In this document: in pieces, positions 7,851 through 15,000 of the stretch | How positions within the stretch are numbered: position 1 is the first letter of the stretch | Layout of the letters: each line of letters starts with the position of its first letter | Source of the DNA: Gemmataceae bacterium | GTDB taxonomy: Bacteria; Planctomycetota; Planctomycetia; Gemmatales; Gemmataceae | DNA length: 26,188 nucleotides | Assembly: GCA_009691815.1 (NCBI GenBank) | Contig: SIAL01000008.1 | Coordinates: 1 to 26,188 of the forward strand | Direction: 5' to 3' | Position numbers and translations under genes: made by a program | The notes under the pieces: generated by a model | What the model was told of the DNA's origin: nothing | The model's database searches: none | Seen by the model: only the letters and a program-made list of their open reading frames with translations

Positions 7851-9410
7851 ATGAGTTATAAGCCACCCGTCCCAGTGACTGGAAAATCCATTCCCCAAGA
7901 GCCTTCGCTTTGTGCCGTGGTTGCTCGAACCCGGCATGGCGTCATGATTGATGAAATGCATGCCGCATCCTCGCAAGGGGCGGGAATGGTGGAACTGCGT
8001 TTGGATTTTTTGTCGAAAGCTCCTGATTTCAAAAGGCTTTTTGAAAAAAAACCATGTTCGGCCCTTATCACCGTTCGAAGGAAAAACGAAGGGGGTAAGT
8101 TTACGGGAACCGAGGCGGAACGATTGACTATCCTTCGTCAGGCCATTGTGTCCGGGGCGGATTGGGTGGATTTGGAACAAAATGTTGTTGAACAGGTTCC
8201 CAGATATGGGAAAGTTAAACGGATTGTCAGTTATCACAACTTTACCGAAACGCCAGCTGATATTTTTGGCATTTATGAGAAGCTATGCTCCTTCGATGCG
8301 GATGTGGTAAAAATCGCCTGCATGGCCAAGACGCCGGATGATATCTGGAGGGTTATGGAACTCTACCAAAATGCCCCCAAGCCAACCGTTGCTTTTTGCA
8401 TGGGGGAAATGGGATTTCCAACCCGGATCCTGAGCGCCAAATTTGGGGCACCTTTTATCTATTCTACCTTCAATCCCGATAGGACCATCGCCCCTGGAAT
8501 CCCCTTTTTAAAACAACTACGCAACCTTTATTGTACTCCAATGATCAATGCCGAAACAACAGTGTATGGCGTAGTTGGTGATCCAATTGCCCATAGTTTA
8601 AGTCCACTCATTCATAATGCAGGATTTCGCCAACTTGGCATCAACGCAGTTTATGTTCCTTTTATGATTCCCGAACGCTATTTCACCGAATTTCTTAAGG
8701 GAGCTCATAAATTTGGTGTTAAAGGATTGAGTGTTACCATACCCCACAAGGAATCCGCAGCCTACGCCGCAAAAGCCTGCGATTTGGTGGTTAGGTCAAC
8801 CTCCTCGGCGAATACCCTCCTTAATCGGCCTTTGGGTTGGGAAGGTTTCAACACGGATTATCAGGGGGTGGTTGATGCTTTGGTTGGGGGATTACCCCCG
8901 TTGCCCAGTGGGGAACCCGCGGAATTAAAAGCAAGACAGGTTCTCATTTTAGGGGCAGGTGGGGTGGCTCGAAGCATTGGTTTCGCACTTCTCCAGCAAG
9001 GGGCAATTGTAACAATATCCAACCGCACTACCGAACGGGCACAACGGCTGGCAATGGTGCTTAATTGCCGTCATCAGGACTGGGTTTCCCGACATAATGT
9101 ATTGGCCGATATTGTCATCAATGCCACATCGCTTGGGATGTATCCTGACGAAAATGCTACACCGATTCATGGAAGTTTTTTCCGACCCGGAATGGTGGTT
9201 TTTGACACCGTTTACAATCCGGAAAATACCCTTTTCCTAAAAGAAGCAAGGGAACGGGGTTCGGTGGTGGTGACTGGCCTTGAATTGTTCATTCGCCAGG
9301 GTGCGGCGCAATTTCAACATTTCACAGGAATGGCGCCCCCCGCGGAATTGATGCGTCAAGTGGCTAGGCAAGCGTTAACCCGGGTGATTACAAAGGTTCC
9401 GACCGTATGA
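7851..9410 (+). CDS. aroDE: Bifunctional 3-dehydroquinate dehydratase (type I) / shikimate 5-dehydrogenase
   Basis: A 519-residue fusion catalysing two consecutive steps of the shikimate pathway: 3-dehydroquinate to 3-dehydroshikimate, then NADPH-dependent reduction to shikimate. ATG 7851 is used because AAGGAAGAG stands at correct distance; an in-frame TTG at 7818 abuts its AGGAGG and is unlikely. Residues about 20-230 are type I dehydratase: MVELRLDF, ITVRR, catalytic His129 in IVSYHNF, Schiff-base Lys154 in VKIACMAK, and MGEMGFPTRIL. Residues about 238-515 are AroE: YGVVGDPIAHSLSP, SVTIPHK (Lys300), GFNTDY (Asp336), dinucleotide loop GAGGVARS, NATSLGM, and the closing QGAAQFQHFTG. All key residues are present. 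The same fusion occurs in plants and many planctomycetes. It heads a compact operon, overlapping aroK by four bases (ATGA). Confidence 0.95.
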   Translation: MSYKPPVPVTGKSIPQEPSLCAVVARTRHGVMIDEMHAASSQGAGMVELRLDFLSKAPDFKRLFEKKPCSALITVRRKNEGGKFTGTEAERLTILRQAIVSGADWVDLEQNVVEQVPRYGKVKRIVSYHNFTETPADIFGIYEKLCSFDADVVKIACMAKTPDDIWRVMELYQNAPKPTVAFCMGEMGFPTRILSAKFGAPFIYSTFNPDRTIAPGIPFLKQLRNLYCTPMINAETTVYGVVGDPIAHSLSPLIHNAGFRQLGINAVYVPFMIPERYFTEFLKGAHKFGVKGLSVTIPHKESAAYAAKACDLVVRSTSSANTLLNRPLGWEGFNTDYQGVVDALVGGLPPLPSGEPAELKARQVLILGAGGVARSIGFALLQQGAIVTISNRTTERAQRLAMVLNCRHQDWVSRHNVLADIVINATSLGMYPDENATPIHGSFFRPGMVVFDTVYNPENTLFLKEARERGSVVVTGLELFIRQGAAQFQHFTGMAPPAELMRQVARQALTRVITKVPTV

Positions 9411-9997
9411 ATCCTTTTCCCATGAGAATTGCTTTGGTGGGAATGCGGGGATCGGGCAAAACCAGCTTGGCAAAGTGCATTTTCCAAAAATGGAACCTCC
9501 CCCTTTTGGATGCGGATGAGATTTTGGAATCCCGTTTGAACATGTCGATTCGCGAAATGTTTGAGAAACAGGGAGAAGCCTGGTTTCGAGATAGGGAGGT
9601 GGACTGCCTTGCTGAAATCACCAAGGGTGAAAGTTGGGTTTTGGCAACCGGCGGAGGGGTAATTTTACGCAAGGAAAACCGGGTTTGCTTGAATAAAAGG
9701 GCGGATGTAGTCTGGTTGGATGCAACCCCTGAAACATTGGCGGCAAGGGTCGTTGGGGACCCATGGTCCGATAACGGGCGACCGCCTCTGGATGGGACTT
9801 TAATGGTTAATACCAATCCTTCGCGGCCTTATGAGGCGGTTCGGGTGGAATTGGCAACCGTTTTAACAAGTAGGTTGGACCTTTATCGAAACGCGGCAAA
9901 CATTCGGTTGGATGCCAATCAAGGATCCTCGGAACAATTGCTTGAACAACTCGAACAGAAGTTTGAAAATAGGATTGTACCAAAGGAAATGGATTGA
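9407..9997 (+). CDS. aroK: Shikimate kinase
   Basis: A 196-residue cytoplasmic kinase that phosphorylates shikimate at the 3-position with ATP, the step after AroDE. The Walker A loop GMRGSGKT is at 12-19. The substrate-binding DAD (35-37), Arg61 in WFRDRE, the GGG at 82-84, and the lid arginine in NGRPPL (Arg125) are in the family order. The length is slightly above usual because of an acidic/Gln-rich C-terminal tail (SSEQLLEQLEQKFENR). The start overlaps the aroDE stop (ATGA), implying translational coupling, and the stop overlaps the start of the prepilin peptidase by one base. A second ATG six codons in (MRIALVG) is an alternative start. Confidence 0.93.
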   Translation: MNPFPMRIALVGMRGSGKTSLAKCIFQKWNLPLLDADEILESRLNMSIREMFEKQGEAWFRDREVDCLAEITKGESWVLATGGGVILRKENRVCLNKRADVVWLDATPETLAARVVGDPWSDNGRPPLDGTLMVNTNPSRPYEAVRVELATVLTSRLDLYRNAANIRLDANQGSSEQLLEQLEQKFENRIVPKEMD

Positions 9998-11118
9998 TGG
10001 ATTTTCCGTGGCTTTGCATTTGGCTTTTACCGGTTTTCGTTTTGGGATCTGCGGTTGGAAGTTTCATCAATGTGGTTGTTGCCCGAATTCCAACCGAACG
10101 AAGTCTCTTATGGCCTTCCTCCCACTGTTTAAGTTGTTTTCGCCCAATTCGGTGGTTTCACAACCTACCAATCATTGGATTTCTTTGGTTGAGGGGCAAG
10201 TGTGGAAACTGCCAAAAGCCCTATTCCAGCCGCTATATGTGGGTGGAAATTGCCACAGGTTTTCTTTTTGTTGGCCTGTTCACCGCCGAATTTTTAGCGG
10301 ATATTCGCGGGGTGGGTTGGCACAAATTGTTTCCTTATGAGATGAAATTTGGTTTGATTCCATGGAAGGGATGGGTTGTTTTCATTTGCCTTGCGATTTG
10401 CCTTTCGCATTTGTTGGCAGCCTCCCTTTGTGACATCCAGTCCCTGGAGATTCCCCTTCCCATTACCATCACTGGGACACTTTTTGGTTTGGTTTTAGCT
10501 CCTTTTACGGCTTGGCCATTCCCTTCGTTGGCTTTTTCGATGCCCCAAATCGCTTCGTGGGAAGACTTAATACGCAAATCACAAATCCCCGTCGGGATCA
10601 TGCCTTGGCCATTTTGGTTGCCCTTGCCTTTGGGATTGGAGGCAGGTTCTTGGCAACTTGGCCTAATCGATGGTGTATTGGGAATGTTTGCCGGTGCTCT
10701 CCTTTGTAGGGTGGTCCGTTGGGTGTATTCCTTATGTAGGGGAATGGAAGGAATGGGCGTTGGAGATTCCGATTTAATGATGATGGCTGGTGCATTTCTG
10801 GGCTGGCAGGTCGTTTTGGTGGGATTTTTTCTTTCCGTAGGCCCGGGAATCGTCGTTGGCATTTGCCAAATTCTATTTAAGGGAACCCAATCCTTGCCTT
10901 TTGGTCCTTCCTTGGCCCTAGGATGTGTAATTAGCCTCTATTCGTGGCCGTGGATAGGTCCGTTGGTCAAACCGCTGTTTTTTGAACCCATAGTAATGGG
11001 GATTTTGGGTTTATCGTCTATTGTGATACTGGGTGCTTCCGGAATTGCATTTCGAATTCTTGGCGGCCCCTCAACTGATCCTTCGTCAGGTGATTCTTCG
11101 TCAAGTGAGGCTTCATGA
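9997..11118 (+). CDS. Prepilin peptidase (A24 aspartic protease, PilD/GspO type)
   Basis: A 373-residue polytopic inner-membrane protein. ATG 9997 overlaps the aroK stop by one base and has AGGA at good distance. The N-terminal cytoplasmic region has the zinc-type cysteines CLSC and CGNC (44, 47, 69, 72) around PIRWFHNLPIIGFLWLRG, as in PilD. The two catalytic aspartates are Asp146 in SLCDIQSLEIP and Asp257 in GVGDSDLMMMAGAFLGW. Between them is an extra stretch of roughly 70 residues rich in Pro/Trp/Phe, so the protein is longer than typical PilD. A Ser/Asp-rich tail follows the last helix. The enzyme cleaves, and in full-length members N-methylates, type IV pilin or type II secretion pseudopilin precursors. 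No pilin gene is nearby; the position between aroK and hisH suggests expression with biosynthetic genes. Confidence 0.92.
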   Translation: MDFPWLCIWLLPVFVLGSAVGSFINVVVARIPTERSLLWPSSHCLSCFRPIRWFHNLPIIGFLWLRGKCGNCQKPYSSRYMWVEIATGFLFVGLFTAEFLADIRGVGWHKLFPYEMKFGLIPWKGWVVFICLAICLSHLLAASLCDIQSLEIPLPITITGTLFGLVLAPFTAWPFPSLAFSMPQIASWEDLIRKSQIPVGIMPWPFWLPLPLGLEAGSWQLGLIDGVLGMFAGALLCRVVRWVYSLCRGMEGMGVGDSDLMMMAGAFLGWQVVLVGFFLSVGPGIVVGICQILFKGTQSLPFGPSLALGCVISLYSWPWIGPLVKPLFFEPIVMGILGLSSIVILGASGIAFRILGGPSTDPSSGDSSSSEAS

Positions 11119-11771
11119 GCGCAGATCTCGTCATTGTAGATTATGGCACGGGTAACTTGCGTAGTGTTCAAAAAGCCTTGGAGAACCTTGGTTACCCTGC
11201 GTTGATCTCTTCGGACCCAATCATTGTTGGAAAATCGGTTGCGTTAATCCTTCCAGGAGTCGGGGCTTTTGGCGATGGGATTGCCAATATTCGATCAATG
11301 GGACTAGAACAACCTATTATGGCCCATTTAAGAGCCAATAAACCTTTATTAGGGATTTGTTTAGGAATGCAACTTTTGTTTGAAATGGGACATGAGGACG
11401 GAATCCATAAGGGATTAGGCTGGTTTGCGGGGGATGTGGTTCGATTATCCCCCCAACCCGGACTTAAAATTCCCCATATGGGATGGAACAGAGTCCAATT
11501 TTCCAAAGGCAATAACCCAATGGGCAAAGTGCCTAATGGGTCCTATTTCTACTTTGTTCATGCTTATAAGGTCATTCCAAGTGATCCGGAAATCGTAGCC
11601 ATGACAACCGATCATGGTACCTCATTTGTTTCAGGTGTGAGTCGGGGAAATGTATTGGCGACCCAATTTCACCCGGAAAAAAGCCAAAAATCGGGTGCCG
11701 ATCTCCTAAAATACTTTGTCCAAGATATTGCGAGTTTGGTTAATGATGATTTCAGGGAAACGAACAGATGA
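11115..11771 (+). CDS. hisH: Imidazole glycerol phosphate synthase, glutamine amidotransferase subunit HisH
   Basis: A 218-residue class I glutamine amidotransferase subunit that supplies ammonia to HisF in the fifth step of histidine synthesis. It opens VIVDYGTGNLRSVQKALE, the HisH signature. PGVGAFGDG forms the oxyanion region, the nucleophile is Cys82 in GICLGMQLLFE, and His186/Glu188 lie in FHPEKS, so the triad is complete. YFVHAY is also typical. The start codon overlaps the prepilin peptidase stop (ATGA), and its stop overlaps the hisA start in the same way. The cyclase partner hisF is not in the window and must be elsewhere. A short tail (VNDDFRETNR) extends past the family core. Confidence 0.95.
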   Translation: MSADLVIVDYGTGNLRSVQKALENLGYPALISSDPIIVGKSVALILPGVGAFGDGIANIRSMGLEQPIMAHLRANKPLLGICLGMQLLFEMGHEDGIHKGLGWFAGDVVRLSPQPGLKIPHMGWNRVQFSKGNNPMGKVPNGSYFYFVHAYKVIPSDPEIVAMTTDHGTSFVSGVSRGNVLATQFHPEKSQKSGADLLKYFVQDIASLVNDDFRETNR

Positions 11772-12508
11772 TCCTTTATCCAGCAATTGACATCCGGGGA
11801 GGCCGTTGTGTTCGGCTTATTCAAGGAGATTACAATCGGGAAACCATTTTTGGAAACGATCCCGTTGAAGTAGCAATCCGTTGGGTTAACGAAGGAGCCA
11901 CTTGGCTTCACTTGGTGGATTTGGATGGGGCAAAATCGGGAAAACCAATTAACCTTTCTGTTGTTAAAGCCATATGCCAGGCGGTTTCTGTTCCCTGTCA
12001 ACTGGGTGGCGGCATCCGAACGGAATCGGACCTAGATGCCGTATTCGACTCCGGAATAGCTCGAGCAATCGTGGGTACCCGGGCCATTGAAGATCCCTCT
12101 CGATTTGCCAAATGGTGCCACGCACACCCGGGGAAAGTGGCTTTGGGATTGGATGTGAAAGATGGTCTCCCAGCGGCTAATGGTTGGTTGGAAATGGGGG
12201 GAAGAACCTTGGATGATTTAGTTTGCGATGTGACTTCGCTTCCCTTAGCAGCTGTAATTTTTACCGATATTACTCGGGATGGTACTTTAACCGGTTGCAA
12301 CATCTTGGCAACGGGCAATTTGGCAAACAAGATGAAACACCCCGTAATTGCTTCGGGTGGGATTTGCGAAATGCAGGAAATTAAGGAGTTAGCGAACCTT
12401 GGGGTATCCGGGGCGATTTTGGGTCGGTCCCTTTATGAGGGGAGCATCAAGTTGCCCGATGCCCTGAAATTAGCCTTAACTGTGGGATTGGGCCCAAATG
12501 GTCGATGA
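11768..12508 (+). CDS. hisA: Phosphoribosylformimino-5-aminoimidazole carboxamide ribotide isomerase
   Basis: A 246-residue (beta/alpha)8-barrel isomerase converting ProFAR to PRFAR, the substrate of HisH/HisF. It opens MILYPAIDIRGGRCVRL with catalytic Asp8. The second acid/base is Asp129 in ALGLDVKDG. The phosphate sites are LGGGIRT (79-85) and the C-terminal SGGI and GAILGRSLYEG loops. FTDITRDGTL carries the conserved threonine. The start overlaps hisH by four bases. The stop is followed after 40 bases by the HtrA-like gene, so transcription probably reads through. Confidence 0.95.
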   Translation: MILYPAIDIRGGRCVRLIQGDYNRETIFGNDPVEVAIRWVNEGATWLHLVDLDGAKSGKPINLSVVKAICQAVSVPCQLGGGIRTESDLDAVFDSGIARAIVGTRAIEDPSRFAKWCHAHPGKVALGLDVKDGLPAANGWLEMGGRTLDDLVCDVTSLPLAAVIFTDITRDGTLTGCNILATGNLANKMKHPVIASGGICEMQEIKELANLGVSGAILGRSLYEGSIKLPDALKLALTVGLGPNGR

Positions 12509-12548
12509 AATGAATACAATATTGGCACACCTGATTAGAGGTTTCCTC

Positions 12549-13634
12549 ATGGTTCCACTGAAATCGATTGTCCTTGTCCTCCTTAGTTTGGTGGCGGCCC
12601 CTTTTTTTGCCTTCGGCCAAGAAAAAGCCAACGAAGCGGAAAAATCCAAGGAGACAGCAAAGCCCAAAGTGGTCAAGCCACCAACCTTGGCAAAAAAAGA
12701 TTTCCCCGAGCCTTCTGGAAAGGACATCGAATTTCCAGCAGATGTCAAGGATTTAGAATACCTGCAAAAACGCGTTCAGGATTGCCTAAAAAAAGTTGAT
12801 AAAGCGGTGGTGGGAATCCAGATAGGGTCAAGTGCCGGGTCAGGTGTAATCATCTCCGCGGATGGATATGTTCTAACCGCAGGCCATGTTTCGGGCGATC
12901 CCAATCGACAAGCTTCGATCATACTTCCTGAAGGAAAAAGGATTCGCGCAAAGACCTTGGGTTGGAACAAGGAAATAGACAGCGGTTTGATAAAGATCGA
13001 GGAAACCGGAACTTTCCCTTTTGTAGAGGTGGGGGATTCCAAATCGTTGAAAAAAGGGCAATGGGTCGTGAGCATTGGCCATCCGGGTGGGTATCAGCCG
13101 GGTAGGGCTCCTGTGGTCCGTGTTGGAAGGGTTTTGGAAAGAAACAACTCAGTCATTCGAACCGATTGCACATTAGTGGGTGGAGATTCAGGAGGCCCTT
13201 TATTTGACCTAGAAGGGCGCGTCGTGGGAATTCACAGTCGAATTGGCCCCTTACTTAACCTCAATTACCATGTGCCCGTGGATACATTTCGGGATACTTG
13301 GGACCGGTTGGTTTCAGCCGAGATTTGGGGCGGGAATCCTTTAGGGGCCTTTTTTAGTCCACGGGATAGAAATCTGCCATGGCTTGGTTTGGTTCTTGAT
13401 CAAGAAAAAGATGGCCTAAAAATTAGTGAAGTGGTAAAAGGGTCCCCCGCTGAAAAGGCAGCCATTGCGGTTGGGGATATCCTGCTAAAAATCGCGGAAA
13501 CGGACATAAAAAGCCAAGAGGAATTGACTAAGCAACTCCGTCAACGAAAAATTGGACAGGAAATCGTCCTTACCGTCCGCCGCAAAGGTGAAGAATTGGA
13601 AATTCGGGTTCAACTTGCCCGAAGGCCGGAATAA
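12549..13634 (+). CDS. HtrA/DegP-like serine protease with one C-terminal PDZ domain
   Basis: A 361-residue exported protease. ATG 12549 is preferred because AGAGG is seven bases upstream and the frame then opens with a clean signal peptide (MVPLKSIVLVLLSLVAAPFF, cleavage near AFGQ). In-frame ATGs at 12498 and 12510 would overlap or abut hisA and lack ribosome sites. After a Lys/Pro-rich linker, the chymotrypsin-fold domain has a full triad: His113 in VLTAGHV, Asp144 in EIDSGLIKI, and Ser214 in GGDSGGPLFD. A PDZ domain occupies about 270-355 (LGLVL, VVKGSPAEKAAIAVGDILLKI, QEIVLTVRRKG). Members degrade or chaperone misfolded envelope proteins. It lies 40 bases behind hisA and 47 ahead of a degenerate relative, probably on the same transcript. 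Confidence 0.88.
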   Translation: MVPLKSIVLVLLSLVAAPFFAFGQEKANEAEKSKETAKPKVVKPPTLAKKDFPEPSGKDIEFPADVKDLEYLQKRVQDCLKKVDKAVVGIQIGSSAGSGVIISADGYVLTAGHVSGDPNRQASIILPEGKRIRAKTLGWNKEIDSGLIKIEETGTFPFVEVGDSKSLKKGQWVVSIGHPGGYQPGRAPVVRVGRVLERNNSVIRTDCTLVGGDSGGPLFDLEGRVVGIHSRIGPLLNLNYHVPVDTFRDTWDRLVSAEIWGGNPLGAFFSPRDRNLPWLGLVLDQEKDGLKISEVVKGSPAEKAAIAVGDILLKIAETDIKSQEELTKQLRQRKIGQEIVLTVRRKGEELEIRVQLARRPE

Positions 13635-13681
13635 GGTTTCAAGAATACAGGATCTCATTTTGAGCAGGGGAGAACGGTCCT

Positions 13682-14983
13682 ATGATGCGATTTAACCGGG
13701 TATCTGGTTTAGGATTTTGGTTTTTATTAACCGTGTCACAAGGCTTTGGCCCAAGCCTATTATCGCAATCCCCGGCAAAAACCGAAGTAAAACTTCCCGG
13801 AAAAGACAACTCGGCATACCTCGAAATTTTTAAACCTGCCATCAAACAGGTTGCCCCTGCAACAGTAAAAATTCTTTGTATGGGTAAAGAGGTTGCTTTA
13901 GGAACTGTGGTAGATCCGGCAGGATTTGTAATTACAAAAGCCAGCGAAGTGAAATATACACCAAAAATTCGCCTTAAAGACGGTCGGGAATTTAGAGCGG
14001 AAATTGTCGGAATTGAAGAACAACACGACCTGATGATGCTTAAGATTCCGTTAGATAAAATGACAGCCATTTCTTTTCCAACTACTAACAGTCTCTTATC
14101 CACTGCTGGAAAATGGGTCATTTCTCCTGGATTAGGCGATAATCCATTGTCCGTGGGCGTCGTTAGTGTTGCACCACGGGTTTTTGATCAAAAGTCCCTT
14201 CCAAGGATGCCAAGGGCTTCCAATTCTGGTTACCTTGGGGTGACCGCGGGGGAATCGGGGGAGGACGCCGGGGTGCGCATTGATGGAATGGAACCGGGAG
14301 GGGCGGCTGAAAAAACAGGGATGAAAGTTGGCGATATTATCCTTACCATCAAAAGCAAAAATGTTAATGCCCCTGAGGAACTTATCAACATTATGCAAAC
14401 AACCCGCCCTGGGGAGGTCGTGGTGTTGACCTATAAACGGGATGGCAAGATTTCCGAAATGCGTATTTCTTTGGGTAAACGGCCCGCCAATAATCCCCGC
14501 GGTGATATTCAAAATCGGATGGGCGGAGAATTAAGCGAACGAAGGAGCGCGTTTCCCGCGATATTGCAACACGATAGTATTCTTAAACCCAACGAATGTG
14601 GCGGCCCTCTTTTTGACATTCACGGTAATTGTCTTGGGATCAATATTGCCCGGGCAGGCAGAGTTGAATCCTATGCCCTTCCCATTGATGTTATTGTTAA
14701 CTTGGTTCCAGAGTTTAAGGCGGGAAAATACGCCTGGAAAGGACCATTGCCCGGTGAAATTGCCCTAAAGGAAAAAGTTAAAGCTCTTGAACTGTCTGTT
14801 AAGGAAGGGCTAACTTTGAAATCTGAGGCCGAAAACAAAGTCAAAACATCCCAAAGTGCCTTGGATAGGGCGGAAAAAAACCGCCGGGATGCAGAACGAA
14901 AACTTAAGGAAAATGAAGAAAGCCTCAAAAAAGCAAAAGAAGAAGAAAGTCTGGTGGAAAAGGAAAAATCAGATAAGAAATAA
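13682..14983 (+). CDS. Degenerate HtrA-like protein with PDZ domain inserted in the protease fold and C-terminal coiled coil
   Basis: A 433-residue exported protein. ATG 13682 has GGGGAG nine bases upstream; the signal peptide covers about residues 1-30. The first protease lobe is recognisable (LGTVVDPAGFVITKASEV, 73-90), but the catalytic-His position is Ser88. Asp116 in HDLMMLKI is kept. A complete PDZ domain follows (about 180-268: YLGVTAG, GMEPGGAAEKTGMKVGDIIL, VVVLTYKRDG). Only after it comes the second-lobe motif NECGGPLFDIHGNCLGINIA (304-323), where the nucleophile serine of GNSGGPL is Cys306. Thus the triad is broken and the PDZ lies inside the protease domain rather than behind it. 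Residues about 360-430 are a charged Lys/Glu coiled coil. Most likely a non-proteolytic binding or scaffolding protein in the envelope; a cysteine-based activity without histidine seems unlikely. Confidence 0.82.
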   Translation: MMRFNRVSGLGFWFLLTVSQGFGPSLLSQSPAKTEVKLPGKDNSAYLEIFKPAIKQVAPATVKILCMGKEVALGTVVDPAGFVITKASEVKYTPKIRLKDGREFRAEIVGIEEQHDLMMLKIPLDKMTAISFPTTNSLLSTAGKWVISPGLGDNPLSVGVVSVAPRVFDQKSLPRMPRASNSGYLGVTAGESGEDAGVRIDGMEPGGAAEKTGMKVGDIILTIKSKNVNAPEELINIMQTTRPGEVVVLTYKRDGKISEMRISLGKRPANNPRGDIQNRMGGELSERRSAFPAILQHDSILKPNECGGPLFDIHGNCLGINIARAGRVESYALPIDVIVNLVPEFKAGKYAWKGPLPGEIALKEKVKALELSVKEGLTLKSEAENKVKTSQSALDRAEKNRRDAERKLKENEESLKKAKEEESLVEKEKSDKK

Positions 14984-14994
14984 AATCTGATTTT
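14965..14994. terminator. Bidirectional terminator candidate between converging units
   Basis: AAAATCAGAT (14965-14974) and ATCTGATTTT (14985-14994) form a perfect 10-bp inverted repeat with a 10-base loop containing the TAA stop of the upstream gene. The A/T ends give a U-run on either strand. It ends six bases before the stop of the opposing acyl-ligase gene. The stem is AT-rich, so its strength is uncertain. Confidence 0.55.
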
Positions 14995-15000
14995 CGAATA

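Noticed and set aside
10335..10862. 175-codon minus-strand open frame
   Set aside because: Antisense to the prepilin peptidase; Pro/Lys/Thr-rich translation typical of the reverse complement of membrane helices.
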